Both the position numbers and the translations under genes were made by a program. DNA of 64,000 nt from UPXZ01 sp964634605 (lineage in GTDB: Bacteria; Bacteroidota; Bacteroidia; Bacteroidales; Paludibacteraceae): assembly GCA_964634605.1 (NCBI GenBank), contig CAZWLJ010000004.1:74417-138416 (forward strand). Reading direction: 5' to 3'. How positions within the stretch are numbered: the first letter of the stretch is position 1; every line of letters begins with the position of its first letter. The notes below the pieces were generated by a model that was not told the origin of the DNA, ran no database searches, and was given only the letters and a program-made list of their open reading frames with translations. Positions 53,701-61,877 of the stretch are shown piece after piece.

Positions 53701-54810
53701 ATGGAAGTTAAAACGCTTACCGGAGAGAATTCGGGAGAAATTCGTACCGAAGGAATCAAATATACCGGTTCCAAATTGAAAATACTGCCGGAAATTATGC
53801 ATTTGATTAACCACTTACCCGATGTAAAAACGGTAATCGACGGTTTCAGCGGTTCTACCAGAATTTCACAGGCACTTGCCTTATCAGGATACAACACCAC
53901 TGCAAACGATGTGGCAGTATGGTCGGAAGTGCTGGCAACCTGCTACCTGAAATCGACTAAGCCTGATAAGTATTATCGTGAAATCACAGACCACCTGAAT
54001 GCTCTGCCGGGTCACAACGGATGGTTCACCGAACACTACGGAGCGGGAGAGGAAGGTACTAAAAAGCCGTTTCAGATAAAAAACACCCGGAGACTCGACT
54101 CTATTCGCGAAGAAATCGACCGTATGGGCTTAATCTGGGAAGATAAATGTGTGATTCTGACCAGCTTGATTTACGCACTTGATAAAGTTGACAATACCCT
54201 GGGACATTATGCGGCATACCTGAACAAGTGGTCCAAAAGGTCGTACAACGACCTGACGCTGAAATTGCCCAGGCGCTTTCCGCTGATAAGTGAAAATATC
54301 GTAACACGAGGAGATATTTTCGATACGATTGAAAAAAACGAGTACGACCTGGCCTATTTTGACCCTCCTTATGGTTCGTCAAATATTAAAATGCCTCCAA
54401 GCAGGGTGAGATATGCATCTTATTATCATATCTGGACTACCATCGTTCTCAACGACAAGCCACCGCTTTTCGGACGAGCCAACCGGCGTACCGATTCGCG
54501 CGACGGAGTTTCAGGTTCGGTTTTTGAAGAATTCAGAAAAAACGAAAACGGCAGATATATTGTTCTGGATGCACTGGAAAAGCTTTTCAGACAAACCAAA
54601 GCACACTACATACTTCTCTCATACAGTTCTGGAGGTAGGGCAACCAAATCAGACCTGACAGAAATAATCATGTCGTCGGGCAAACTGCTGAAAGTGATCG
54701 AAATCGACTACGCCAGGAATGTCATGTCGGACATGAGATGGACCAACGAATGGACAAACAGCAATGATAAACATAAAGAATATCTTTTACTGACAGAAAA
54801 AACAAGATAA
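53701..54810 (+). CDS. Orphan D12-class adenine-specific DNA methyltransferase
   Basis: The 369-residue N6-adenine methyltransferase has the N-terminal KYTGSK (20-25), motif I VIDGFSGSTRIS (about 45-56), FxDPPY motif IV at 220-224 and SYNDLTLK in the middle. No restriction endonuclease or specificity subunit lies nearby, so it is either an orphan regulator or a cargo gene. It sits between the probable homoserine kinase and threonine synthase, genes that are normally neighbours, which points to a later insertion. Base composition looks like its neighbours, so the insertion is not recent or came from a relative. Confidence 0.9.
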   Translation: MEVKTLTGENSGEIRTEGIKYTGSKLKILPEIMHLINHLPDVKTVIDGFSGSTRISQALALSGYNTTANDVAVWSEVLATCYLKSTKPDKYYREITDHLNALPGHNGWFTEHYGAGEEGTKKPFQIKNTRRLDSIREEIDRMGLIWEDKCVILTSLIYALDKVDNTLGHYAAYLNKWSKRSYNDLTLKLPRRFPLISENIVTRGDIFDTIEKNEYDLAYFDPPYGSSNIKMPPSRVRYASYYHIWTTIVLNDKPPLFGRANRRTDSRDGVSGSVFEEFRKNENGRYIVLDALEKLFRQTKAHYILLSYSSGGRATKSDLTEIIMSSGKLLKVIEIDYARNVMSDMRWTNEWTNSNDKHKEYLLLTEKTR

Positions 54811-54903
54811 GCAATTGAAACAAACATCGAGACAAACACTTAATCCGGAAACCATGTTTTTGATGAGTTTCATCTGAAAAACAACTAAAAATATATTGAA
54901 CAA

Positions 54904-56220
54904 ATGAAATACTACAGTACAAACAGAACAACACCCGATGTATCGCTCGAGGAGGCTGTGATAAAAGGACTTGCTGACGACAGAGGACTTTTTATGCCGG
55001 AAAGAATAGAAAAACTGCCCGACGAATTCTTTGAAACCATTGGAACACTCTCATTCCAGGAAATTGCACTAACAGTTGCCAACGCATTTTTCGGGGACGA
55101 TGTTGAGCCTGATGCACTGAAAGAAATTGTTTACGATACATTAAAATTTGATACTCCCCTGGTGCCGGTGACGAAAAACATCAGCAGTCTCGAACTTTTT
55201 CATGGCCCGACACTTGCTTTCAAAGATGTAGGAGCACGGTTTATGTCGCGCATGCTTGCGTATTTCATCAGCAACCGGACGAAAACAGATACCGTAAACG
55301 TGCTTGTAGCTACATCGGGCGATACCGGAAGTGCTGTAGCCAACGGATTTCTGGGAGTGGAGGGTATCCGTGTGTTTGTACTCTATCCGAAAGGCAAAGT
55401 AAGCCGCATTCAGGAAAGTCAGTTCACCACGCTCGGACAAAATATTACAGCATTAGAGGTGGATGGCACCTTCGACGACTGCCAGCGGCTGGTTAAGTCG
55501 GCTTTTCAGGACGTGAAACTGAACAAAAAGATGCGGCTTACATCGGCTAATTCAATCAACGTTGCCCGTTTTCTGCCGCAGTCATTTTACTATTTCTATG
55601 CATTTGCTCAGTTAAGGTCCATGCATCCAAAGCAAACATCAGAAGAACTTGAGACCGTTTTCTGCGTTCCCAGCGGCAATTTTGGAAATCTGACAGCAGG
55701 GCTGATTGCCAAACGGATGGGACTGCCCGTGAAACGCTTCATTGCAGCCAATAACCGGAACGATATCTTTCTGCAATATCTGAATACAGGAGTTTACTCA
55801 CCAAAACCATCCGTTTCAACCATAGCGAATGCAATGGACGTCGGTAACCCGAGCAATTTCACGCGTATCCTCGATTTGTACGAGCATTCCTTTGAAGCAA
55901 TCCGGAGCGATATAAGCGGAGTGAGCTATTCCGACACGGAAATCGCCGAAACAATGAAAGAATGTTTCTGCAGCACTGGTTATGAGTTAGATCCGCACGG
56001 CGCATGCGGCTACAGGGCTCTTAAAGAAGAACTCAAAGACAACGAGAATGGTATTTTTCTGGAAACAGCCCATCCTGCTAAATTTGCCGAAACAGTTGAA
56101 CAGATTCTTGGTGTGGAAACAGAAATTCCGGAAAAACTGCAGGAATATATGAAAAACCAGAAAAAGAGCATAGAGATGAAGAGTGACTTTGAAGCATTCA
56201 GGGCATTCCTGTTGAAATAA
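54904..56220 (+). CDS. thrC: Threonine synthase
   Basis: PLP enzyme converting O-phosphohomoserine to threonine. The 438-residue protein has the N-terminal YYSTNRTTPDVSLEEAVIKGLADDRGLFMPE, the PLP lysine in TLAFKDVGARF, TSGDTGSAVANGF, CVPSGNFGNLTAGLIAKRMGLPVKRFIAANNRNDIF and a DPHGACGYRAL segment. It should use the product of the mutase-like kinase upstream. Aspartokinase/homoserine dehydrogenase is not in the window. A hairpin follows 5 bases after the stop. Confidence 0.97.
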   Translation: MKYYSTNRTTPDVSLEEAVIKGLADDRGLFMPERIEKLPDEFFETIGTLSFQEIALTVANAFFGDDVEPDALKEIVYDTLKFDTPLVPVTKNISSLELFHGPTLAFKDVGARFMSRMLAYFISNRTKTDTVNVLVATSGDTGSAVANGFLGVEGIRVFVLYPKGKVSRIQESQFTTLGQNITALEVDGTFDDCQRLVKSAFQDVKLNKKMRLTSANSINVARFLPQSFYYFYAFAQLRSMHPKQTSEELETVFCVPSGNFGNLTAGLIAKRMGLPVKRFIAANNRNDIFLQYLNTGVYSPKPSVSTIANAMDVGNPSNFTRILDLYEHSFEAIRSDISGVSYSDTEIAETMKECFCSTGYELDPHGACGYRALKEELKDNENGIFLETAHPAKFAETVEQILGVETEIPEKLQEYMKNQKKSIEMKSDFEAFRAFLLK

Positions 56221-56225
56221 AAAAT

Positions 56226-56251
56226 GAGCGGTTTTCTGTAAAGAACCGCTC
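56226..56251. terminator. Bidirectional hairpin after thrC
   Basis: GAGCGGTT (56226-56233) pairs with AACCGCTC (56244-56251). On the minus strand it is followed by ATTTTTA, so it looks better suited to end a minus-strand transcript. It also lies directly after the thrC stop. Confidence 0.6.
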
Positions 56252-56502
56252 TGATTATAAACAATCTTTACATCGCAGTCATATATCAGCCGGGTGTTCA
56301 GGCTTACGGTGATGTATTTATAAACCTTCCAGCCCTGCAATGTTTCCCGCTTCACATCAGCGCACTGTGGGTCTTTCAGGTAGCTGGAAAACAAATCCAT
56401 TTTGTATCCAATGGACATATTCCGGAAAAAACCTTCCAGAAAATCACTTTTCGTAAAAACCGGTCTCACGCAACCACCTGATTCTTTTTTGTTTTTTTCC
56501 AT
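56252..56502 (-). pseudogene. Possible small minus-strand gene without its own stop (frameshift or remnant)
   Basis: From ATG 56502 about 83 codons read like a real protein (MEKNKKESGGCVRPVFTK; DLFSSYLKDPQCADVKRE; GWKVYKYITVSLNTRLIYDC). The frame then runs through the hairpin at 56226-56251 and into thrC antisense to 55987. Both other frames stop just before the hairpin (TAA at 56268-56270 and 56255-56257), so a one-base shift would give a normal ending. It may be a frameshifted gene, a sequencing error or chance. I do not recognise a family. Confidence 0.35.
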
Positions 56503-56508
56503 AAAAAA

Positions 56509-56541
56509 TACCCCAAAAGTTTTTGTATGACTTTTGGGGTA
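56509..56541 (-). terminator. Terminator after the biotin-carrier gene
   Basis: TACCCCAAAAG (56509-56519) pairs perfectly with CTTTTGGGGTA (56531-56541). On the minus strand it is followed by TTTTTTATGG, whose ATG begins the small reading frame at 56502. Confidence 0.8.
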
Positions 56542-56587
56542 CAGTTCAATTCATTGCAGGTCTTTTTCTGACAAAAATGATGATTTC

Positions 56588-57226
56588 TTATTTTTCCACG
56601 GGTTCGAGTTCTATCATGATGAAATCTTTCGGAACCTTTTCACCGGGTTTCACATTGATTTTCTTAATGCGTGCAGTGAAAGGCATTTCTACCTTATTCT
56701 GCATTTTCATGGCTTCCAGGATAAGCAACCGGGTACCTTCTTCCACAATTTTGCCCTCTTTTACATCTACAGAAATAATTGTACCGGGAATATACGATTG
56801 TATCTCGTAAGGACTTGGATTTACCCAGAATTTACGTCCCATATACTTTTTAGTCAGTTGAGTCTTGTACTTCCGGGCTGTGATTGCAAAATCAACGTAT
56901 TGCGGATCTGACTGAACTTTACTCTCAGATTTTCCTTTTTCGGTTGTTGAATCCTTCAGGTTTTTCTGCTTTCTTGCCTCTTCAGCCTTTTTCCGTTCGT
57001 TTGCTCTTCTTTCCATACGGGCATCCCGCTCCTCTTTTGCTTTTTTTGCTTCATGAGCTTTTCTGGCAGCGTGAATCCTACGGGCGCGTTCAAGGATATT
57101 TTTGCTCTTTTCCTTTTTCTCAAGCAGTGCCTGCTTTTCTCTGGTAGTTTTCTCTGTATTTGTCACAGTTTCCACCCGAGTATTTTGAGCATTGGTTTTC
57201 TTTTTATCTGTTTCCGGCATGGTCAT
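56588..57226 (-). CDS. Biotin carboxyl carrier protein with long charged N-terminus
   Basis: The 212-residue protein has a C-terminal biotinyl domain (about 140-212: SYIPGTIISVDVKEGKIVEEGTRLLILEAMKMQNKVEMPF). EAMKM carries the biotinylated Lys. The first ~105 residues are Lys/Glu/Arg-rich and predicted as a coiled coil, much longer than the usual linker. It is downstream of the carboxyltransferase gene by 51 bases. No biotin carboxylase or membrane decarboxylase subunit lies here. A role in a propionyl- or methylmalonyl-CoA carboxylase or decarboxylase is inferred. Confidence 0.9.
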   Translation of the reverse strand: MTMPETDKKKTNAQNTRVETVTNTEKTTREKQALLEKKEKSKNILERARRIHAARKAHEAKKAKEERDARMERRANERKKAEEARKQKNLKDSTTEKGKSESKVQSDPQYVDFAITARKYKTQLTKKYMGRKFWVNPSPYEIQSYIPGTIISVDVKEGKIVEEGTRLLILEAMKMQNKVEMPFTARIKKINVKPGEKVPKDFIMIELEPVEK

Positions 57227-57277
57227 ATTCTTATTTAATTACTTTTCAAAAAAATAACGAAAAAACAGTACAGAATG

Positions 57278-58822
57278 TTAGAATGGAGGAATGCCGTGCT
57301 TCTTTACAGGGCGCGAATCGTCCTTATCTCTCGATACCGAAAGTGAATGCAACAGCATTTCACGTGTTTCTCCCGGCTCAATAACGGCATCAATATAACC
57401 TTTGGATGCAGCAACAAACGGATTCGCGAATTTTTCGACATATTCTTTCACTTTCTGCTGACGCATTGCATCTTCATCTTCGGCTTCCATGATTTCTTTG
57501 CGGAAAATGATATTGGCCGCACCTTCAGGACCCATAACCGCTATTTCGGCACTGGGCCAGGAGTATACAAAGTCGGCACCGAGGTGGCGTGAATTCATAG
57601 CAATATACCCGCCGCCGTACGCTTTGCGCAAAATGACCGTTATTTTGGGAACAGTAGCTTCGGAATATGCATACAGCATTTTTGCACCGTGACGGATAAC
57701 TCCTGCATGTTCCTGGTCAACACCCGGCAGGTAACCCGGCATATCTTCCAGGGTGATAATCGGTATGTTGAATGCATCGCAGAAACGTATAAAGCGGGCA
57801 GCCTTATCCGATGCATCGCAATCGAGTACTCCGGCCAGATACATGGGCTGATTTGCTACGAAACCTATTGTTTCTCCATTCATCCGGCCAAAACCTATCA
57901 CGATGTTGGAAGCCCATAGTTCCTGTACTTCGAAGAATCTGGATTCATCTGTCATGGCAAAAATCACTTCCCTTACATCGTAGGGTTGTTTTGGGTCTGC
58001 CGGAATAATATTTTCAATTTTTTTTCTGAACTTCGGATCTTTCGGAGCTACACTTTGGGCGCGTTTTTGATTATTGTGAGGAATCAGCGAAATCAGGGTT
58101 TTGATTTGTTTGAAACATTCCATTTCACTTAAAGCGTAGAAATGTGCATTACCGGTAATTTCGGCATGTACACGAGCTCCACCGAGGTCTTCCTGAGATA
58201 TTTTTTCGCCAAGTACGGTTTCAATTACATTGGGACCGGTAATAAACATTTTGGAGATATTCTCCACAACAAACACAAAATCGGTAAGTGCCGGTGAATA
58301 AACCGCACCTCCGGCACATGGGCCAAGGATAACCGAAAGTTGTGGAATTACACCCGAGGCCATTGTATTGCGGTAGAAAATTTCGCCATAACCAGCCAGA
58401 GCTCCAATACCTTCCTGAATCCGGGCACCGCCCGAATCGTTGATACCGATGCAGGGTATTTTCATTTTCAGGGCATGATCCATGATTTTGGTAATCTTCC
58501 GTGCGTGTTTCAGACCGAGTGATCCACCCATCACGGTGAAATCCTGGGCGTAGATACACACCGGTGCACCTCCGATTGTTCCGGTACCTGTAATGACACC
58601 GTCGCCCGGAAGCTCTTTGGTTTCCATGCCGAAGTTTTTTTCCTCATGTTCCACAAACATATCATATTCATGAAATGAACCTTCGTCGAGCAAAGCAAGT
58701 ATACGAACACGTGCAGGCATTTTGCCCATTGCTATCTGTTTTTCGATAGCTTTGTCGCCGCCACCTTTTTCAACTATTGCTTTCTTTTGGCGCAACGCAA
58801 TGATGTTTTTCTTTGAAGACAT
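57278..58822 (-). CDS. Acyl-CoA carboxyltransferase beta subunit (propionyl/methylmalonyl-CoA type)
   Basis: The 514-residue protein has the carboxyltransferase fold in two halves. The first has GDGVITGTGTIGGAPVCIYAQDFTVMGGSLG and INDSGGARIQEGIGALAGYGEIFYRN. The second has FGRMNGETIGFVANQP, LEDMPGYLPGVDQEHAGVIRHGAKMLYAYSEATVPKITVILRKAYGGGYIAM and WPSAEIAVMGPEGAANIIF. It transfers CO2 between biotin and an acyl-CoA, most likely propionyl-CoA or methylmalonyl-CoA. A TAACTTTG element at 58868-58875 precedes it on the minus strand. The biotin-carrier gene follows by 51 bases, making a two-gene operon. Confidence 0.94.
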   Translation of the reverse strand: MSSKKNIIALRQKKAIVEKGGGDKAIEKQIAMGKMPARVRILALLDEGSFHEYDMFVEHEEKNFGMETKELPGDGVITGTGTIGGAPVCIYAQDFTVMGGSLGLKHARKITKIMDHALKMKIPCIGINDSGGARIQEGIGALAGYGEIFYRNTMASGVIPQLSVILGPCAGGAVYSPALTDFVFVVENISKMFITGPNVIETVLGEKISQEDLGGARVHAEITGNAHFYALSEMECFKQIKTLISLIPHNNQKRAQSVAPKDPKFRKKIENIIPADPKQPYDVREVIFAMTDESRFFEVQELWASNIVIGFGRMNGETIGFVANQPMYLAGVLDCDASDKAARFIRFCDAFNIPIITLEDMPGYLPGVDQEHAGVIRHGAKMLYAYSEATVPKITVILRKAYGGGYIAMNSRHLGADFVYSWPSAEIAVMGPEGAANIIFRKEIMEAEDEDAMRQQKVKEYVEKFANPFVAASKGYIDAVIEPGETREMLLHSLSVSRDKDDSRPVKKHGIPPF

Positions 58823-58867
58823 ATTGTTTTATTTTGTTTGTTTAGTTGATTCGTTTATTTCAGATTG

Positions 58868-58875
58868 CAAAGTTA
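58868..58875 (-). promoter_or_regulatory. Bacteroidetes -7 element for the carboxyltransferase operon
   Basis: Minus-strand TAACTTTG, predicted start near 58861, leader about 40 nt. Confidence 0.5.
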
Positions 58876-58914
58876 CTACTTATTTTTCAATAAAATTATT
58901 AACTCGCATGGTGT

Positions 58915-59481
58915 TCAGGAATAATAACACTTTCCATCTTTTTTGCTCAAAATCTCCAACGATTTCAAAACGTGTGTTTTAGCAGCCTTATATCCCGGTG
59001 AATACATTGAACTTTCGGTATTTTCGAGCGTAGCTTTGAGCTCAGGAATGAAATCTTTTTCTATACTGCATATTTTACAGAGCATTTTCATTGAGAGTAC
59101 CTGCACGCTAATACTCCTGCGGGGAGAGAGCATCTGATCAAAGCATTTGTTGATAAAATCCACAGATACCGGAAAATGGACAGGTAGGAGAGTGAGTATA
59201 GTCAAACAAATTCGCTGAAGTCCTTCGTGCTGGTTTACAAGCAGAAAATTAATCAGAATTCTGTTTTTCTCCTCCGATATGAGTTCCGAATCTTTCCTGC
59301 ACACTTTTTCTATTACCCATGCCGCATGCCAGGCTTTCCTTTTATCGGTTTCAAAAATCATTTGAAATACCATCCCGAACGAATCCGAATCATGCATAAG
59401 GAAGTCAACCAGCATGTCCACATCTTTTCTGTGCATGTTTTCAGACAGTATAGCGCTAATCAGATTGTTATCTTCCTGCAT
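58915..59481 (-). CDS. Helical repeat-like protein, unknown function
   Basis: The 188-residue protein is predicted almost all-helical with a HEAT-like rhythm (FDQMLSPRRSISVQVLSMKMLCKIC, SIEKDFIPELKATLENT) and no signal peptide. I do not recognise a named family. It lies 12 bases downstream of the DUF721 gene on the same strand, so the two are probably cotranscribed. Confidence 0.6.
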   Translation of the reverse strand: MQEDNNLISAILSENMHRKDVDMLVDFLMHDSDSFGMVFQMIFETDKRKAWHAAWVIEKVCRKDSELISEEKNRILINFLLVNQHEGLQRICLTILTLLPVHFPVSVDFINKCFDQMLSPRRSISVQVLSMKMLCKICSIEKDFIPELKATLENTESSMYSPGYKAAKTHVLKSLEILSKKDGKCYYS

Positions 59482-59493
59482 TTTTCATCAGAA

Positions 59494-59784
59494 TTACCGG
59501 AACACTATTTCTTTGACAACATCGGCCCCAACGAATTTGTTCAGTGAGTTTTTGATCTCCTCGCGGGTAAGAAAAAGTTCGTGACGCAAAACCGAAGATG
59601 ACAGAGTGACATAGAGTTTCTTCTTGTCAAAGTAAATGCTGGTGGTATAATGCATGATATTTTCGCCCAGTACTGCAGACCATGAATTTATCACTCTGGT
59701 TTCGTATAGTTTCACATCCAGATGATTTTGCCTGAGCACCTGTCCGATAATAGCATCTAATTTTTCGGTGTTTTTTCTGCGCAT
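59494..59784 (-). CDS. DUF721 (DciA-like) protein
   Basis: The 96-residue protein has the DUF721 pattern: LDAIIGQVLRQNHLDVKLYETRVINSWSAVLGENIMHYT, then KKLYVTLSSSVLRHELFLTREEIKNSLNKFVG. Relatives (DciA) load the replicative helicase in many bacteria; a shortened form is usual in Bacteroidetes. It lies between the LysM glucosaminidase gene (41-base gap) and the helical protein. Confidence 0.82.
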   Translation of the reverse strand: MRRKNTEKLDAIIGQVLRQNHLDVKLYETRVINSWSAVLGENIMHYTTSIYFDKKKLYVTLSSSVLRHELFLTREEIKNSLNKFVGADVVKEIVFR

Positions 59785-59825
59785 TTTTTCAAATTTCTGT
59801 TCCCGGTAATATAATCTGTGGTTAA

Positions 59826-60755
59826 TTATCTCAGTCGCAGAACTTTGCCGACAGCAGCACCCTCATCATACGGCATCTGATTCAGGTCGTAAAGCGCCCT
59901 GAGTTTTATCGCGTACTTCTGCGCTATTCGATACATGCTTTCGCCGGGTGCTATCTGATGTGACAGGTATTCGACCGAAGCCTTTTTCCTTTTTGGTGAA
60001 AGGTAAACCACTGTTCCGGGTATTAGTTCTCTTGATTGATTCAGGTCGTTTATCTTTAATATTTTTTGTTCTTTCATCGTAAATTCATTAGCAATACTGG
60101 CGTAAGTATCGCCCGCTTCGGAGAACACGCATTTTACTCCGTTGTTGCGGAATAATTTATGTCCTTTGAGTGATGTCACCGAAGCGCTTCCCCAGGTATA
60201 AGTATCTCTGTTTGATTGTGAATCGGCTTTTTTCATGTCAGGTTTGCTGCCGGTATCGTATTGGTGCAGGTCGTAATCTTCTATCAGTTTTATTAATTTA
60301 TGCGCATAATCCGGATCAGTAGCATATCCGGCTGACTTCAGCCCGTGTGCCCAGCCTTTGTAGTCGACCGGGTCGAGTCTGAAGAGCGATGCATATCGTG
60401 AGCGTGAAATGAGGAACTGTGAATGATCTTCAAACGATTCGGCGGCAGTGTCATACTTTCTGAAACATTCATTCTGCCTGTCGTCATCCGAATACACTTT
60501 CTCACCCTTCCAGTCGGAGCATTTAATACCGAAATGATTGTTAGACATGCTCACAAGCTCTCCTTTACCGGCTGCCGATTCGAGTAATCCCTGGGCCAGG
60601 GTGATACTTGCAGGTATTTTGTGCAGGTTCTGCTGTTCGATTGCTATATCCGAATACTGACGGATATAATCCAGGTATGCCTGATGCATGGTTTGTGCGG
60701 TAATTTGAAGAGTACTGAACAGAGAAATCAGGAGGATTACGAATTCTTTTCTCAT
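59826..60755 (-). CDS. Exported glucosaminidase (GH73) with two LysM domains
   Basis: The 309-residue protein has a signal peptide (ending ITAQ) and a GH73 domain with ASITLAQGLLESAAGKGEL, where Glu is the catalytic residue. It continues NNHFGIKCSDWKGEKVY and YDTAAESFEDHSQFLISRSRYASLF. Two LysM repeats follow (about 205-250 and 262-309). It should cut peptidoglycan in the cell wall during growth or division. A minus-strand TATTTTTG at 60783-60790 lies upstream. Confidence 0.92.
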   Translation of the reverse strand: MRKEFVILLISLFSTLQITAQTMHQAYLDYIRQYSDIAIEQQNLHKIPASITLAQGLLESAAGKGELVSMSNNHFGIKCSDWKGEKVYSDDDRQNECFRKYDTAAESFEDHSQFLISRSRYASLFRLDPVDYKGWAHGLKSAGYATDPDYAHKLIKLIEDYDLHQYDTGSKPDMKKADSQSNRDTYTWGSASVTSLKGHKLFRNNGVKCVFSEAGDTYASIANEFTMKEQKILKINDLNQSRELIPGTVVYLSPKRKKASVEYLSHQIAPGESMYRIAQKYAIKLRALYDLNQMPYDEGAAVGKVLRLR

Positions 60756-60782
60756 AGTTTGCGGAGTGTGGAATAATTACTG

Positions 60783-60790
60783 CAAAAATA
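60783..60790 (-). promoter_or_regulatory. -7 element for the glucosaminidase gene
   Basis: Minus-strand TATTTTTG, predicted start near 60776, leader about 21 nt. Confidence 0.5.
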
Positions 60791-60832
60791 AAACTAATTT
60801 GCCGAAAATGCATTTTTGGTTAAATAATTTTA

Positions 60833-60840
60833 TATATTTG
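60833..60840 (+). promoter_or_regulatory. -7 element for the cytidine deaminase gene
   Basis: TATATTTG, predicted start near 60847, leader about 20 nt before ATG 60867. It is divergent from the element at 60783-60790. Confidence 0.5.
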
Positions 60841-60866
60841 TACTTTATCAATTAAGATTGGGTATT

Positions 60867-61349
60867 ATGCAATATTTGAAATACGAAACAAGAATTACCG
60901 AGTACCTCCCGAACGAAATTCCGGAAAAATATCAATCCTTAATAGCTGAAGCAAAATATCAAACTGAAAAAGCATACGCTGTTTATTCTCAGTTCAGGGT
61001 GGGTGCAGCTCTGCTTCTGGAGAATGGAATGACTGTGTCAGGAAACAACCAGGAAAATTCCGCTTATCCTTCAGGTCTGTGTGCTGAGCGAACGGCAATC
61101 TTCTACGCCAATGCCCAATATCCTGAATCGGCGGTGAAAATGATTGCTATCGCTGCCTTTACAAATGGTGAATTTCTGAAGGAACCTATTACTCCGTGCG
61201 GGGCTTGCCGTCAGGTGTTGCTCGAAACCGAAAAACGATTTGGCACGGATATGGAAGTTATCCTGTACGGGACTGAAAAGACCTATGTGCTTGAAAATGT
61301 GAAACAACTTCTCCCCCTGAGTTTCAACGGGGATAGTTTGAGAAAATAA
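60867..61349 (+). CDS. cdd: Cytidine deaminase
   Basis: The 160-residue protein is a zinc enzyme of pyrimidine salvage, with CAERTA and PCGACRQVL providing the Cys ligands and catalytic Glu. It has SQFRVGAALLLENGMTVSGNNQENSAYPSGLCAE as the substrate loop. ATG 60867 is chosen because it follows the promoter and begins MQYLKYETRI; the upstream TTG at 60858 is less likely. The START-like gene follows by 60 bases. Confidence 0.95.
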   Translation: MQYLKYETRITEYLPNEIPEKYQSLIAEAKYQTEKAYAVYSQFRVGAALLLENGMTVSGNNQENSAYPSGLCAERTAIFYANAQYPESAVKMIAIAAFTNGEFLKEPITPCGACRQVLLETEKRFGTDMEVILYGTEKTYVLENVKQLLPLSFNGDSLRK

Positions 61350-61409
61350 ATAACTTTGAATGTAACCTGTATGAATTGCAGGTTCCATCCGATTAAAAAA
61401 ATTATACGG

Positions 61410-61793
61410 ATGAAAAAAGAAATGTTTACAATAGAATATCCGCTGGATAATTCTTCGGAAAATCTACTCTGGACAATGATTGGAGATCCGCTTGGATTGG
61501 CATTGTGGTTCTCGGAAGGTGTAACTGTTGATAAAAAAGAATACACTTTCAGCTGGAACGACCACTCCCAGACTGCCATTCTTCAGGAAGTGAAGGAAGG
61601 TAAATACATTCGTTTTCAGTGGGAAGAAGATAAGGATATGGAACCTTACTTCCAACTGGAAATCATCACGCAGGACTTAAGTGGTCATATCGGATTACTG
61701 GTAACAGACTATGCGTCAAAGAAAGATAAAGAAGATGCTATCCTCTTGTGGAATAAGCAGATAGAAGATCTCAGACGCAAGGCTGGCATGTAG
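61410..61793 (+). CDS. START-like/SRPBCC domain protein
   Basis: The 127-residue protein has the fold pattern of the Bacteroidetes START-like family: MFTIEYPLDNSSENLLWTMIGDPLGLALWFSEGV, YTFSWNDHSQTAILQEVKEGKYIRFQWEEDKD, ending WNKQIEDLRRKAG. Such domains bind hydrophobic ligands; the function is unknown. ATG 61410 is chosen because it begins MKKEMFTIEYPLD at the family start. It is convergent with mnmA. Confidence 0.8.
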   Translation: MKKEMFTIEYPLDNSSENLLWTMIGDPLGLALWFSEGVTVDKKEYTFSWNDHSQTAILQEVKEGKYIRFQWEEDKDMEPYFQLEIITQDLSGHIGLLVTDYASKKDKEDAILLWNKQIEDLRRKAGM

Positions 61794-61877
61794 GTAAGCG
61801 CGCAGTTTCAGAAGGTTACAGTTTGTAAATTGTATATCGGCTTCGGCAATCTGTGGATTTTCCGGATTGGAGGAAAA

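Noticed and set aside
55987..56251. Extension of the minus-strand frame from 56502 into thrC
   Set aside because: It is antisense to the well-supported 3' end of threonine synthase and contains a terminator hairpin, so only the first 83 codons are considered.
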